A stretch of DNA of 64,000 bases, from positions 1,612,001-1,676,000 of the forward strand of contig NZ_FXAZ01000001.1 of assembly GCF_900177815.1 (NCBI RefSeq), in the 5' to 3' direction. The DNA comes from Paenibacillus aquistagni. GTDB lineage: Bacteria; Bacillota; Bacilli; Paenibacillales; Paenibacillaceae. The translations under genes and the position numbers were made by a program. Within the stretch, counting starts at the first letter, position 1. The number at the start of each line of letters is the position of its first letter. The notes beneath the pieces were generated by a model. The model searched no databases. It was not told the origin of the DNA and saw nothing but the letters and a program-made list of their open reading frames with translations. This document shows positions 25,570 to 34,821 of this stretch, piece by piece.

Positions 25570-25935
25570 TCATGCTACCATATGACGCCCCCATAATAAC
25601 AATGATACCAACACCGCCAAGAAGATAATAAATAGGAGGTTGTAGAACCATTTTGTAATTTGGGTATAATTCGAAGGAAACAGTTCTTTACGAGAAGGCA
25701 GCTCACTCTCGGCAGCCCCTTTTTCCTCTAACAGACGCTGACGTTCAAGTTCTTGTTCCATCTCAATAATCTGTCGCTCAAGTTCCAATTCCTTGAACTT
25801 TTGCTCCCGGCTTTCCTTTAAGCTCTTCAACGCCTGAAGAGCCGGACTATTCTCTTCATCACCGATCGATACGTTCGCACCATTTCGTCTTTGTTCGTCT
25901 GTTTGATAATAAGATGTCCACTGCGTCTTACTCAT
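25570..25935 (-). CDS. Coiled-coil, C-terminally membrane-anchored hypothetical protein
   Basis: This 121-aa protein has a polar N-terminus, a long charged coiled coil (LKESREQKFKELELERQ onward, ~residues 38-70) and one C-terminal transmembrane helix (WFYNLLFIIFLAVLVSLLLW). It occupies the place of the small ypb genes between ypbG and ypbD. Its start codon overlaps the stop of the upstream CPBP gene by 4 bp. Function unknown. Confidence 0.6.
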   Translation of the reverse strand: MSKTQWTSYYQTDEQRRNGANVSIGDEENSPALQALKSLKESREQKFKELELERQIIEMEQELERQRLLEEKGAAESELPSRKELFPSNYTQITKWFYNLLFIIFLAVLVSLLLWGRHMVA

Positions 25936-26522
25936 ACTTCCCTCCGGTATCGAAGAATCAATCCCATAATGAGATCAATAATAAAATGAGCCGTTATAGG
26001 TGCCCATAGCGATTCCGTGTATTGATAAATGTAACCTAGACCGTAGCTGATACCAAAAACCATTGCAGTTGGAATCCAATGCTTCAAATAACGGACATGA
26101 ATGGCCGCAAATACAATGCTCGTCCAATAGATCCCTAATGTGTGCTGAATCGCCCCCCGAAACAACAACTCCTCACAAATGCTGACTATTAGCGCAATAG
26201 CGACGATATGCCATACAGGACGTTCACGGAATAGTCGCTCATTAATGCCCCCGTCGTCTGTTGCTTCCTCAGGAACAATGCGCGACACGATCAGATCGAG
26301 GATAATCGCAGCCGCAGCAAAAGCAGCTCCCCATACAAATGGCGTCGACGATATTGGAATGTCGAGCAATGCGATTGGATTTCTTCGACTGAATAGGATC
26401 CAAAAGATTGCAACAACTAGCGTAATCGCTTGTGTCAAATATAAATTCAGCAGGAGCATGCGATCATCTATCTGGTCGATTTGCACTTGCCTTGTTTTAA
26501 ATTCATTCCATTTTTTCTTCAT
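25932..26522 (-). CDS. CPBP-family intramembrane protease (YpbD-like)
   Basis: This 196-aa membrane protein has the CAAX-protease and bacteriocin-processing (Abi/Rce1) motifs: CEELLFRG (EExxxR), AAIHVRY and the final HFIID. It has about five or six hydrophobic helices. Such proteins cleave within or near the membrane; the substrate is unknown. Position matches B. subtilis ypbD. It is the first gene of the operon with the coiled-coil and phosphoesterase genes, and divergent from serA. Confidence 0.85.
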   Translation of the reverse strand: MKKKWNEFKTRQVQIDQIDDRMLLLNLYLTQAITLVVAIFWILFSRRNPIALLDIPISSTPFVWGAAFAAAAIILDLIVSRIVPEEATDDGGINERLFRERPVWHIVAIALIVSICEELLFRGAIQHTLGIYWTSIVFAAIHVRYLKHWIPTAMVFGISYGLGYIYQYTESLWAPITAHFIIDLIMGLILRYRREV

Positions 26523-26834
26523 GCCATCCCTGCCTGTGCTTTATTTCATATCATTTTCACTTCTTTTTCTAAAGTCTATCATAACGCACAAAAGTACAAA
26601 TGTCAGTTTCGTTCGACAATATTCTTATTAGACTGTCTTAATGTGTAGATTCCCTTCTGTTTAGCGACAAATTCCCCCTTACTCATTTTTACAAGGAATA
26701 CAATCCCATTACCTTCGTTTTTTACAATCACCTCTGCTTCCAACACCTGTAATGTCAGCAGTTATTTTCATTCATCTTTATGATTTCTTAACAATAACAT
26801 ATGATGTTGTTAATATCATTCGTGTTTTAACCTA

Positions 26835-26863
26835 TTGACAGAGGGTCTTAGGCATGGTACATT
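26835..26863 (+). promoter_or_regulatory. Sigma-A promoter of serA
   Basis: TTGACA, 17 bp, TACATT: a strong vegetative promoter that starts just before the T-box leader. Between 26523 and 26834 nothing else was recognised. Confidence 0.85.
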
Positions 26864-26879
26864 TAGTAAAAATTTCATG

Positions 26880-27158
26880 AGTTAGAAACGATGAAGGAAA
26901 CGAACCGTGATGATGTCCTCAGAGAGCCGATGGCGGGTGTGAATCGGTGGCAGCATGACAAAGTTCCAGCATTCCAGAGTTATTGAACTGAAAGTCTAGT
27001 GACGATTAGGTCCAATCGAGTAGAACCCGTTAGCGTTCTTGATCTTCAATAGAAGATCCCAAGGGTAGCTGTGCGAACAGTTATCGAAAAAGGGTGGCAC
27101 CACGAAACCAACTCTCGTCCCTTACTACGGCCGTAGTATGTGATTGAGAGTTTTTTTA
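26880..27158 (+). ncRNA. T-box riboswitch (tRNA-Ser) in the serA leader
   Basis: The leader contains CAGAGAGCCGATGG, GGTGTGAATCGG, a specifier region GTTCCAGCATTCC, and the T-box AGGGTGGCACCACG (27091-27104). The TGGC bulge pairs with a tRNA having discriminator G, as in tRNA-Ser. The best specifier is AGC at 26968-26970; the overlapping TCC would also read serine. This fits control of serine biosynthesis by uncharged tRNA-Ser. Confidence 0.92.
27110..27157 (+). terminator. T-box-controlled terminator of serA
   Basis: ACTCTC...GAGAGT with an inner TTACTAC/GTAGTA stem, followed by seven T. It lies directly after the T-box motif. Confidence 0.8.
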
Positions 27159-27191
27159 TGCATTTATTGCGTTTACTAAGGAGGAATTGCC

Positions 27192-28781
27192 ATGTTTAAA
27201 GTATTAGTATCTGATCCAATCAGCGATTTTGGTATTCAATTATTGATGGACGCTCCGGATGTCACTGTTGATAAGAAGCCTGGGTTATCTGAGGATGAGC
27301 TTATCGGTGTGATTGGAGAGTACGATGCGCTGCTCGTGCGAAGCCAGACAAAAGTAACCCCTCGCATTATGCAAGCGGCCAAGAAGCTCAAAGTCATTGG
27401 ACGTGCAGGTGTTGGTGTCGATAATATTGACTTGGACGCTGCAACCAAGAGCGGGATTATCGTGATTAATGCTCCTGATGGCAATACCATCACAACATGC
27501 GAGCATGCCTTTGCTATGATGATGGCACTTGCAAGACATATTCCACAAGCTTATGTAAAGACGATTCAAGGCACATGGGATCGCAAATCCTTTGTTGGCG
27601 TTGAGTTGAGAAACAAGACGCTCGGTGTCTTGGGCATGGGACGCATTGGCAGTGAAGTTGCCAAGCGCGCCAAAGCATTCGGCATGGAAATCATCGGTTT
27701 CGATCCGTTTATGACTGAAGAACGCGCAGAGAAGATCGGGGTTAAGCTCGGAACTGTTGATGAGATTATTCGCCAGGCTGATTTCTTGACGGTACATACG
27801 CCGTTGACAGCGGAGACGAAGCATATGATCGCTAGACCGCAATTCGAAGTCATGAAGAAAGGCATGCGTATTGTCAATTGTGCGCGGGGAGGAATCATTG
27901 ATGAGCTCGCGCTTGTAGAGGCAATTGATGAAGGCATTGTGGCTGGAGCTGCATTTGACGTCTTTGAAGCGGAGCCGCCGCAGGCTGACCATCCGTTCCT
28001 TACTCATCCTAAGATCATCGTGACGCCGCATCTCGGGGCATCCACGATTGAAGCGCAGGAGAATGTTGCCATCGATGTATCCGAGCAAGTCCTGCATATC
28101 CTTCGTGAAGAGCCGTTTAAAAATGCGGTGAATATGCCGCCAGTACCTGCTACAGTCATGAATAAGATTCAGCCTTACTTTGGTCTGGCTGAGAAGCTTG
28201 GGTACTTCACGGCACAAATGTCAAAAGGACCATTGCTTGAAATCGTAGTCAATTATTCGGGTGATCTTGCGGAAGTGGATACGCAGCCTATCACGCGCTA
28301 TATTGTGAAAGGCGTGCTTCGCCAGCATCTCGGCTCTGATGTCAATGTTGTCAACTCCATGCATCTTGCCAAAGTAAGAGACATCAATATTATTGTGCAG
28401 CAATCTTCTGTCGCCAAGGGCTTTACAAATCTGCTATCTGTAACGCTTCGTACGAACGAAGAGGAGCGCCATGTTGCAGGTACGCTGCTGAACGGTTATG
28501 GCGAACGCATTGTTCAGATCGACAAGTATCCTGTAGATGTTGCTCCTGAAGGCCACTTGCTGCTAGTTAAGCATAATGACAAACCAGGCCTAATCGGTTC
28601 TGTAGGTACTTTACTTGGCGACAATGGCATTAACATCGCCACGATGCAGGTTGGACGCAAGATCGTAGGCGGTTCGGCAATCATGGTTCTGTCTGTCGAC
28701 AAGATCGTTACTGCAGAAGTGATTCAAGCACTCAAAAATATTCCAGATCTAAACAAAGCAAAAGAAATCGTATTCTTCTAG
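27192..28781 (+). CDS. serA: D-3-phosphoglycerate dehydrogenase
   Basis: SerA (529 aa) catalyses the first step of serine synthesis. It is the long form. The catalytic and nucleotide-binding domains carry VIGRAGVGVDNID, GVLGMGRIGSEVAKR, NCARGGIIDE and the catalytic His in TPHLGAST. An intervening domain follows, and a C-terminal ACT domain (residues ~455-529, GHLLLVKHNDKPGLIGSVGTLL) normally mediates serine feedback. Start at ATG 27192 after AAGGAGG. It is a single gene on the plus strand among minus-strand genes, controlled by a serine T-box. Confidence 0.98.
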   Translation: MFKVLVSDPISDFGIQLLMDAPDVTVDKKPGLSEDELIGVIGEYDALLVRSQTKVTPRIMQAAKKLKVIGRAGVGVDNIDLDAATKSGIIVINAPDGNTITTCEHAFAMMMALARHIPQAYVKTIQGTWDRKSFVGVELRNKTLGVLGMGRIGSEVAKRAKAFGMEIIGFDPFMTEERAEKIGVKLGTVDEIIRQADFLTVHTPLTAETKHMIARPQFEVMKKGMRIVNCARGGIIDELALVEAIDEGIVAGAAFDVFEAEPPQADHPFLTHPKIIVTPHLGASTIEAQENVAIDVSEQVLHILREEPFKNAVNMPPVPATVMNKIQPYFGLAEKLGYFTAQMSKGPLLEIVVNYSGDLAEVDTQPITRYIVKGVLRQHLGSDVNVVNSMHLAKVRDINIIVQQSSVAKGFTNLLSVTLRTNEEERHVAGTLLNGYGERIVQIDKYPVDVAPEGHLLLVKHNDKPGLIGSVGTLLGDNGINIATMQVGRKIVGGSAIMVLSVDKIVTAEVIQALKNIPDLNKAKEIVFF

Positions 28782-28821
28782 AATCGCCAAGTGTTTCACG
28801 TACAACAATATTTAAGGTGAT

Positions 28822-28854
28822 AAAATGACGTTTGTCGTTGGCAAACGTCATTTT
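28822..28854 (+). terminator. Terminator after serA
   Basis: AAAATGACGTTTG pairs with CAAACGTCATTTT around a 7-nt loop. The A/T-rich ends allow action on both strands. Confidence 0.85.
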
Positions 28855-28891
28855 GCATGCTTCAGGCACATCTAATACTCTTCATCCTCGA

Positions 28892-28926
28892 CAAAAAGAA
28901 GCCTGCCTATTGGCAAGCTTCTTTAA
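28892..28926 (-). terminator. Terminator after resE
   Basis: AAGAAGCTTGCC and GGCAGGCTTCTT form a stem with one mismatch, followed by TTTTT on the minus strand. Confidence 0.85.
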
Positions 28927-28939
28927 TCGTTGTCCTTAT

Positions 28940-30385
28940 TCACATAATCATCGTTTCTTCAACAATAGGTGACACTGGTATTCCAATCGAGAAGGTCGTT
29001 CCTTTACCAAGGTCGCTGCTAACCTGAATAACCCCTTTATGAGCTTCTACAATATTGCGTACAATGGCGAGGCCCAAGCCTGTTCCAGCTGCCGTGCCTC
29101 TTGTTCTCGCTTTGTCTGCCTTGTAGAAGCGTTCAAAGATGTACGGAACATCTTCCTTCGGAATGCCTTGTCCGTGATCTTGAATGTGAATCCACACCCT
29201 CGCTTCATCCTGAAGTGTTGCAGGCACGTAATAGGTGCGCAGAATGATCGGTTCGCCAGATTGAGAATGTCTAAAGGCATTATCCATCAGATTGGTCATC
29301 ACCTGTTCAAGCCGGTCTTCATCAGCACGCTCTAGCTCAGGCAAGTCCTGTTCACATTGTGAGACAATGCCAATATCTCGTTCACTAGACAAGACATTGT
29401 ATTTGCGAGTTACCTTATCAATAATACCATTTACCTCTACTCGACCCCAGTGCATCTGCATGTGACCTGCTTCCATTCTCGCTAGATCAAGCAAATCTCG
29501 AACTAAGCGGCCCATTCGCAGCGACTCGTCATGAATGACCTGAACAAGCTCTTTTCGTTCTTCTGGAGAAGAAACAATGTCGTCGAGCAGTGCTTCTGAA
29601 TAACCTTGAAGCATGGATAATGGTGTTCTAAGCTCATGAGAAACATTGGCTACAAAGTCCTTGCGAAGCTTCTCAAGCTTCACTTCTTGCGTCACATTAC
29701 GGAGCACGGCAACGACGCCCCGGACCCGATCTGAATTATAAAGAGGGCCCATCACAACAGACCATACTTCTTCCTTCACATGTATCCGATCCGAAACTTC
29801 GGTCGCTTCCTGAAGGACTTGCTGATAGAGCGCACGAAGCGGTCCAGGAACTGCGTTCGTATCCGCAGCTTCCTCCTCATCCCACTCCAGCGAGTTCCAT
29901 CGGCTTAGATTCACTTGTCCATGAGGATTCGCAAGCAGCACATTACCATCAGCATCGAACGTTATCACAGCATCCGTCATGCTTCGCAGGATGCTGAACA
30001 GATGTTCTTTCTCTTGATGAAGATCCTGAATGACAAATTGCAGCTCCTCAGCCATATGATTGAATGTTCTTGCCAATTCTCCAAGCTCATCCGTGGAGCG
30101 GATCTCCACTTTCTTCGTATAATCACCCTGTGTTATGGTATCGGCTGCTTCCTTAAGCTGCCTTAGCGGTTGCGTAATCTTCGTAAATAAGAAAAAGGCA
30201 AAAAAGGTCGTAAGCGAAAAACCAATAATCGCCGTATAAATAAACAGTCGCTTAATATCATTTGGATGGGCAAAGTTGCTGTCTATGTAAGGCAGCAAAT
30301 AAATGCCTAGAAACAACAACACGCACGCCACAAGCCCAATAATCGTCATCCACAGCTTACCAACAACACTTCGCCAAAAACTCAC
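28940..30385 (-). CDS. resE: Sensor histidine kinase ResE (lacks the large extracytoplasmic domain)
   Basis: ResE (481 aa) senses oxygen limitation and phosphorylates ResD. The N-terminus SFWRSVVGKLW is ResE-specific. Two transmembrane helices (~11-31 and ~46-67) flank a loop of only ~15 residues. HAMP (~70-120), PAS (~125-235), HisKA with HELRTPLS (His ~257) and HATPase with N, G1 and G2 boxes (MDNAFRHS, GQGIP, GTGLGLAIV) follow. B. subtilis ResE is 589 aa with a ~130-residue extracytoplasmic domain that is missing here. The GTG start lies 1 bp after resD's stop. Confidence 0.94.
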   Translation of the reverse strand: MSFWRSVVGKLWMTIIGLVACVLLFLGIYLLPYIDSNFAHPNDIKRLFIYTAIIGFSLTTFFAFFLFTKITQPLRQLKEAADTITQGDYTKKVEIRSTDELGELARTFNHMAEELQFVIQDLHQEKEHLFSILRSMTDAVITFDADGNVLLANPHGQVNLSRWNSLEWDEEEAADTNAVPGPLRALYQQVLQEATEVSDRIHVKEEVWSVVMGPLYNSDRVRGVVAVLRNVTQEVKLEKLRKDFVANVSHELRTPLSMLQGYSEALLDDIVSSPEERKELVQVIHDESLRMGRLVRDLLDLARMEAGHMQMHWGRVEVNGIIDKVTRKYNVLSSERDIGIVSQCEQDLPELERADEDRLEQVMTNLMDNAFRHSQSGEPIILRTYYVPATLQDEARVWIHIQDHGQGIPKEDVPYIFERFYKADKARTRGTAAGTGLGLAIVRNIVEAHKGVIQVSSDLGKGTTFSIGIPVSPIVEETMIM

Positions 30386-30386
30386 G

Positions 30387-31103
30387 TTATTTAGGCACCT
30401 CTAATTTGTAGCCGACTCCCCATACAGTCGTAATCATCGAAGCCGCTTCCGGAGATACTTTATTCAGCTTCTCACGAAGTCTCTTCACATGCGTATCGAC
30501 AGTGCGAAGGTCGCCAAAAAATTCGTAATTCCAAACATCTTTAAGCAGCTCTTCTCTCGAATACACTTTGTCCGGGGACACCGCAAGATAATGCAATAGC
30601 TCATACTCCTTCGGCGTCAAGCTGATTTCTTGGCCTCCCGCTGTTACGCGGTGAGCATCATGCTCAATCACAAGATGAGGGAACACGATATTATTGCTTG
30701 TCTTCGAATCACTAGATAAGTAGGCAGTCGCAGAAGAGCGTCGAAGCACTGCCTTCACGCGATAAATGACTTCTCGCGGGCTAAAAGGCTTGACAACATA
30801 GTCATCTGCCCCAACTTCGAAGCCTTGCACCCGATTCATCTCTTCACCTTTTGCAGTGAGCATAATGATCGGAGTGGATTTGACTTGGCGAAGCCTTGTT
30901 GTTACCTCAATGCCGTCAATGCCTGGCAGCATCAGGTCAAGGAGTATCAAGTCAAAATCTTCATTTATGGCTCGACGAAGAGCTTCTTCTCCATCCTCAG
31001 CCTCCGTAATGGCAAACCCTTCTTTTTCTAGGTACATTCTCAGTAGTCTTCTGATTCGTTCCTCATCATCAACAACGAGTATACGATTCACGTGTTCGGT
31101 CAT
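30387..31103 (-). CDS. resD: Response regulator ResD
   Basis: This OmpR-family regulator (238 aa) controls respiration and cytochrome genes together with ResE. The receiver domain has VDDEERIR, the phospho-acceptor Asp in LLDLMLPG, the Thr of MLTAKG and the Lys of VVKPFSPRE. The winged-helix domain ends with TVDTHVKRLREKL and TTVWGVGYKLE. ATG 31103 follows AAAGGGG at 7 bp; the longer frame upstream has no ribosome site. It sits 69 bp after resC and is coupled to resE. Confidence 0.96.
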   Translation of the reverse strand: MTEHVNRILVVDDEERIRRLLRMYLEKEGFAITEAEDGEEALRRAINEDFDLILLDLMLPGIDGIEVTTRLRQVKSTPIIMLTAKGEEMNRVQGFEVGADDYVVKPFSPREVIYRVKAVLRRSSATAYLSSDSKTSNNIVFPHLVIEHDAHRVTAGGQEISLTPKEYELLHYLAVSPDKVYSREELLKDVWNYEFFGDLRTVDTHVKRLREKLNKVSPEAASMITTVWGVGYKLEVPK

Positions 31104-31172
31104 GAAAATACCCCTTTCCAGATCGGTAACGTGCATTGATGTTAGCCTCAATTAACTTCCATGACTTGCTGC

Positions 31173-32426
31173 TTACACGCCTGCATAGGAATGCAGTCCG
31201 GAAATAATGAGGTTCACCCCCAACAAGGTAAACATCACAATAATAAATCCGATCACGGACAGCCACGAGGACTTGGCCCCAATGTAGCCGCGTGATAGTC
31301 GGAGATGTAAATATGCACTATAGAATAGCCACGTAATCAGCGCCCATACTTCCTTCGGGTCCCACGCCCAGAATCTTGACCAGGCAATCTGAGCCCATAT
31401 CATGGCAAAGATGAGCCCTCCTAGCGTAAATACAGGAAAGCCAATGGCATTCGCTCGATAGCTGATCTCATCAAGATCTTCTGGATCAAGCCCAGACAAG
31501 AGAGGCTGCAGCGCTCTTGCGATCGGCTTGCGAATAATGAGTCTTACAATACCATACAACAACAGCCCTGATAGGATGGACCATGCTACTGTATTCAGCT
31601 TTCTTCCCGCCTGAGCGCCCTCCATCCACTTAGGAGCTTCCAGAAGCGGCAGCTTAATGCCTAGGAGCTTCTGATCTTCTTTCACTTCTCCTTGATATGG
31701 AGCAATGAGAGGTGGCATTTTATACATAATTGTTTCTATTGTACTATTGATCTGACCCTGATTGTCAACTGTCTCTAGCCTTTGATCAATAGCAACCTCA
31801 TAATCTGCCGAACGATAGCCAAACACCACTGCAACAAACCCTACAATGATCATGATCAGCACCATAATAACTTCGAGCGAACGCTGTGCACGCTTGGCAG
31901 ATGAATTATCCCACTGAACGGTTCGAATTAAGTACATGAGTCCCGCAACGAATCCAATTGCGAAGAATGCTTCACCAGCAGCTGCCAGGGTTACATGGAT
32001 TTTCAGCCAAATCGAGTCCAATTGAGGAATAAGCGGCTGAACTTCACTCGGGAACACAGACGCATACGCCATAATGAGCACGGCGAGCGGAAGTGCAAAT
32101 ACCCCCATAACATAGGAGCGATAGATAAAGAATATAACGATATAAGCGCCGATGATCATCATCGCTAAAAATGACATAAACTCATACATATTGCTGACAG
32201 GAATGTGTCCGCCGCCAATCCAGCGTGTAATAAAATAGGCAAGCTGAGCAACAAATCCAAGAAGGGCTATACTAAAGGATATTCTTCCCCATTTTTGTTC
32301 ATGTGCTGCGGGATCTTTGGTTTTCATTTTCCGTCCGGCAACTGTAAATACGAAGCTGATAAATCCAATACAGAACAAGAAGAATGCTACAAGATACGAA
32401 TCCTGACTAAAGGCTAACCAGTTCAC
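31173..32426 (-). CDS. resC: Cytochrome c biogenesis protein ResC (CcsA/CcsB-type heme handler)
   Basis: This 417-aa polytopic protein has the tryptophan-rich WWD-type motif WSRFWAWDPKEVWALITW near the C-terminus, the signature of CcsA/CcmC heme-handling proteins, and about eight transmembrane helices. With ResB it forms the system II machinery that delivers heme to apocytochrome c outside the membrane. A charged insertion around residues 185-260 faces one side of the membrane. The GTG start overlaps the resB stop (GTGA), so the two are coupled. Confidence 0.95.
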   Translation of the reverse strand: MNWLAFSQDSYLVAFFLFCIGFISFVFTVAGRKMKTKDPAAHEQKWGRISFSIALLGFVAQLAYFITRWIGGGHIPVSNMYEFMSFLAMMIIGAYIVIFFIYRSYVMGVFALPLAVLIMAYASVFPSEVQPLIPQLDSIWLKIHVTLAAAGEAFFAIGFVAGLMYLIRTVQWDNSSAKRAQRSLEVIMVLIMIIVGFVAVVFGYRSADYEVAIDQRLETVDNQGQINSTIETIMYKMPPLIAPYQGEVKEDQKLLGIKLPLLEAPKWMEGAQAGRKLNTVAWSILSGLLLYGIVRLIIRKPIARALQPLLSGLDPEDLDEISYRANAIGFPVFTLGGLIFAMIWAQIAWSRFWAWDPKEVWALITWLFYSAYLHLRLSRGYIGAKSSWLSVIGFIIVMFTLLGVNLIISGLHSYAGV

Positions 32427-34093
32427 GCCTTATTCCCCCCACGATCAATTGCCTTGCTATCCACTTCCATGCTTATCTCCTGCAGAACGCGTGCAACCTC
32501 ATGCCGTAGGCCATACCAATTCTTATTCGTATGGGCACCAAGGACAAGATGATTGCCGTCCAACTTGAGCCACATTCGTCGATGCTGCCAATAGAAGCCC
32601 ATTACCAAGCCGATCATGCTGATCGCCGCGCCAACCCATATCCAAGGAAGCGCAGTATCTTTTCGAACATTAAGATAGCTCTTGGAGTCTGATATCGTTA
32701 CATCGTTCATGGATTCCACGTCGATGATGATATGCTGCATGATGTCCTTGTTCAGTACATTTTCTTTGAATCGCAGCTTGTCTTTTTGCAGCGGAAAGTA
32801 CATGTAAGGCTCACCATGCGCTTCAAGCCCTGGGCCTCTCACTAGAAACACAAATGCTGGAGCATTAGGTTCTGGCGATTGAGTCCTTGGCTCACCGTTC
32901 TCGTCGAGCGTAAAGTCTAGATACTTTTCTTTGAGTTCGAGTGTATATGGACCGATCTCATAAGTGGAAGCCGTATTGCTCATTTGAACCTCAAAAGAGC
33001 CGAGCACTTCACCGCTACTGGCATCTTTTAGGACCGGTTTAACAGCTACAAGCTTAGGTGTAAGGTCAAAGTCGTATTGATATACCATAAGACCATCGTA
33101 TTCCAAAGGATCATTGACTCGAATGTCATGCTTTGCTACCTCAACGAGCGTCGGCTCCTTCACGGGATCATCACAGTCAGCCGTGCATCGGAACAGCGTT
33201 GCTTTCGTCTCAAACAGCTTGGGCATGATCCTTCCTTCTTCTACGAATTGTTCAGGCATCTCTTCATCGCTGTAGTATTCAACTGTAAACTTATCGTTCT
33301 GTAAATAATACGAAGTGTCAGGGATTGGCTGAGGCGTCCCCTGCGGAAAAGCTGCATAATATTCCATATGCCATCCAGGAATGCTCCGAGCCAGCACCGC
33401 TAACAAAAAAATGATGAGTCCGATATGATTAATATAAGGTCCCCAGCGGCTGAAACGATTCTTCTCAGCCATCAGTGCTCCATCTTCTGCAATTAACCGA
33501 TAGCGCTTCTTCTTTAATGCGCTTCCAATCTGCTCCAAAGCCTCTTGTCCGGCAATCCCTTCTGGCAGATCAGCATCGACCACCACACGCTGGCGCTTTA
33601 GGAACTGGTCGTGCTTGCGAACCTTCTGCTTATGAAGCGCTCGATATAAAGGAAGCACCCGATCCAAGCTGCATATGACAAGAGAAGCTCCAATCATCAC
33701 AAGCAGCAGAATAAACCACCAAGATTCGTATGTATGAGACAAACCAAGCAAATAATAAATATGCCCAAGCGTCCCGTAAGTCTCCTTATAATAGATGGAG
33801 GCATCCAAGTTAATGAATTGGCTTTCCTGCGGATAGATGGTACCAAGCGAAGCGCCTATTAATGTAATGACAATCAAAATCACGGCAATTTTTACGGAGG
33901 AAAAGAAGTTCCACACCCTATCAATGATTCCGGGATTGGCCTTTTGAGATTTGCGCGCAACGCCATCATAGCGCATCTCAAGGATCTCTGTGCTGGAATT
34001 CTCCTCGGTCAAAGGCTTGCCGCAATGCTCGCATAATACGGTTCCCAAAGCATTCTGATGCCCGCATTCACACTTCGTGTTCTGAAAGGCCAT
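32423..34093 (-). CDS. resB: Cytochrome c biogenesis protein ResB with N-terminal zinc ribbon
   Basis: ResB (556 aa) is the partner of ResC in system II cytochrome c maturation. Four transmembrane helices (for example VKIAVILIVITLIGASLGTIY and WGPYINHIGLIIFLLAVLA) and a large extracytoplasmic domain are seen. Before the first helix is a zinc ribbon, CECGH...CEHCGKPL (~residues 7-27), on the cytoplasmic side; B. subtilis ResB has no such ribbon as far as I recall. ATG 34093 follows a G-rich ribosome site, 16 bp after resA. Confidence 0.94.
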   Translation of the reverse strand: MAFQNTKCECGHQNALGTVLCEHCGKPLTEENSSTEILEMRYDGVARKSQKANPGIIDRVWNFFSSVKIAVILIVITLIGASLGTIYPQESQFINLDASIYYKETYGTLGHIYYLLGLSHTYESWWFILLLVMIGASLVICSLDRVLPLYRALHKQKVRKHDQFLKRQRVVVDADLPEGIAGQEALEQIGSALKKKRYRLIAEDGALMAEKNRFSRWGPYINHIGLIIFLLAVLARSIPGWHMEYYAAFPQGTPQPIPDTSYYLQNDKFTVEYYSDEEMPEQFVEEGRIMPKLFETKATLFRCTADCDDPVKEPTLVEVAKHDIRVNDPLEYDGLMVYQYDFDLTPKLVAVKPVLKDASSGEVLGSFEVQMSNTASTYEIGPYTLELKEKYLDFTLDENGEPRTQSPEPNAPAFVFLVRGPGLEAHGEPYMYFPLQKDKLRFKENVLNKDIMQHIIIDVESMNDVTISDSKSYLNVRKDTALPWIWVGAAISMIGLVMGFYWQHRRMWLKLDGNHLVLGAHTNKNWYGLRHEVARVLQEISMEVDSKAIDRGGNKA

Positions 34094-34109
34094 AACAAGT
34101 CCCCCCCTA

Positions 34110-34643
34110 TCACGATGAGGCTGCATCGATCATTTGCATTAGATAAGCATCCAGCTCTTCAGCGGTTACTTCTCCTTGCTTGATCGCATGCACCTTGCCG
34201 TCAGGCTGAACAAAAAAGGTAGTCGGTAGGGGGCGAATGCCAAAGGCTTTGGCTGCCGTCTTCTTGCTGTCAAGCCACATTGGGAATTCCACGCCCATCT
34301 TCTCGATAAAATTCGATACGACAAGCGCATCTTCTCCATAATTGATGCCGACAATGTATACGCCCTTATCCTTCCACTTCTCCCAGGCGCTCTGCATAGC
34401 AGGCATCTCCCGCTTGCATGGCTCACACCAGGTTCCCCAGAAGTTGAGCACCATAATACTGCCCTTATAATCGGAAAGGGATTGAATATCACCGTTCAAC
34501 TCTTGGAGCTTGATGTTGGGCACAGAGCTGCCCACAACTGGCACTTCATTCGATTGAAGCAACGAAGGAACGATCGCAAATCCACCAATGATTAGAATGA
34601 CCGCAAGAATGGCAATCTGTACAACTTTGTTGCGTTTTCCCAT
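34110..34643 (-). CDS. resA: Thiol-disulfide oxidoreductase ResA
   Basis: ResA (177 aa) is a membrane-anchored thioredoxin-fold protein that reduces the heme-binding cysteines of apocytochrome c. It has an N-terminal helix (VVQIAILAVILIIGGFAIV), the active site WCEPC (~residues 74-78), the preceding NFWGTWC context and the cis-Pro loop RPLPTTFFV. The conserved Glu of ResA proteins is in the CEPC motif. It is the first gene of resABCDE, as in B. subtilis. Confidence 0.95.
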   Translation of the reverse strand: MGKRNKVVQIAILAVILIIGGFAIVPSLLQSNEVPVVGSSVPNIKLQELNGDIQSLSDYKGSIMVLNFWGTWCEPCKREMPAMQSAWEKWKDKGVYIVGINYGEDALVVSNFIEKMGVEFPMWLDSKKTAAKAFGIRPLPTTFFVQPDGKVHAIKQGEVTAEELDAYLMQMIDAASS

Positions 34644-34720
34644 GAAAGATCGCCCTTTCTATGAATTGTTTCACAAATGAGCAACGATTTCGTGACAATT
34701 CTACGACATCGTTTCCATCC

Positions 34721-34749
34721 ATTATAATCCATTAGCAAGGGCTGACCTC
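34721..34749 (-). promoter_or_regulatory. Candidate resA promoter with ResD-like box downstream
   Basis: A TATAAT -10 has a poor -35 (GAGGTC, 17-bp spacer), as expected for an activated promoter. TTTGTGAAA, close to the ResD motif TTTGTGAAT, lies at 34671-34679, downstream of the likely start site, so the arrangement is not conclusive. Confidence 0.35.
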
Positions 34750-34821
34750 TTCCTTAATATGAAAATTATGTGTCATAGATTGACAAATTTTAAACTTTAG
34801 GCAGTCGTCATCTCGACCGCG

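Noticed and set aside
27285-28217. Long minus-strand frame (310 codons) opposite serA
   Set aside because: It is a shadow of serA codon use, Cys/His/Arg-rich with no domain, and lacks a ribosome site.
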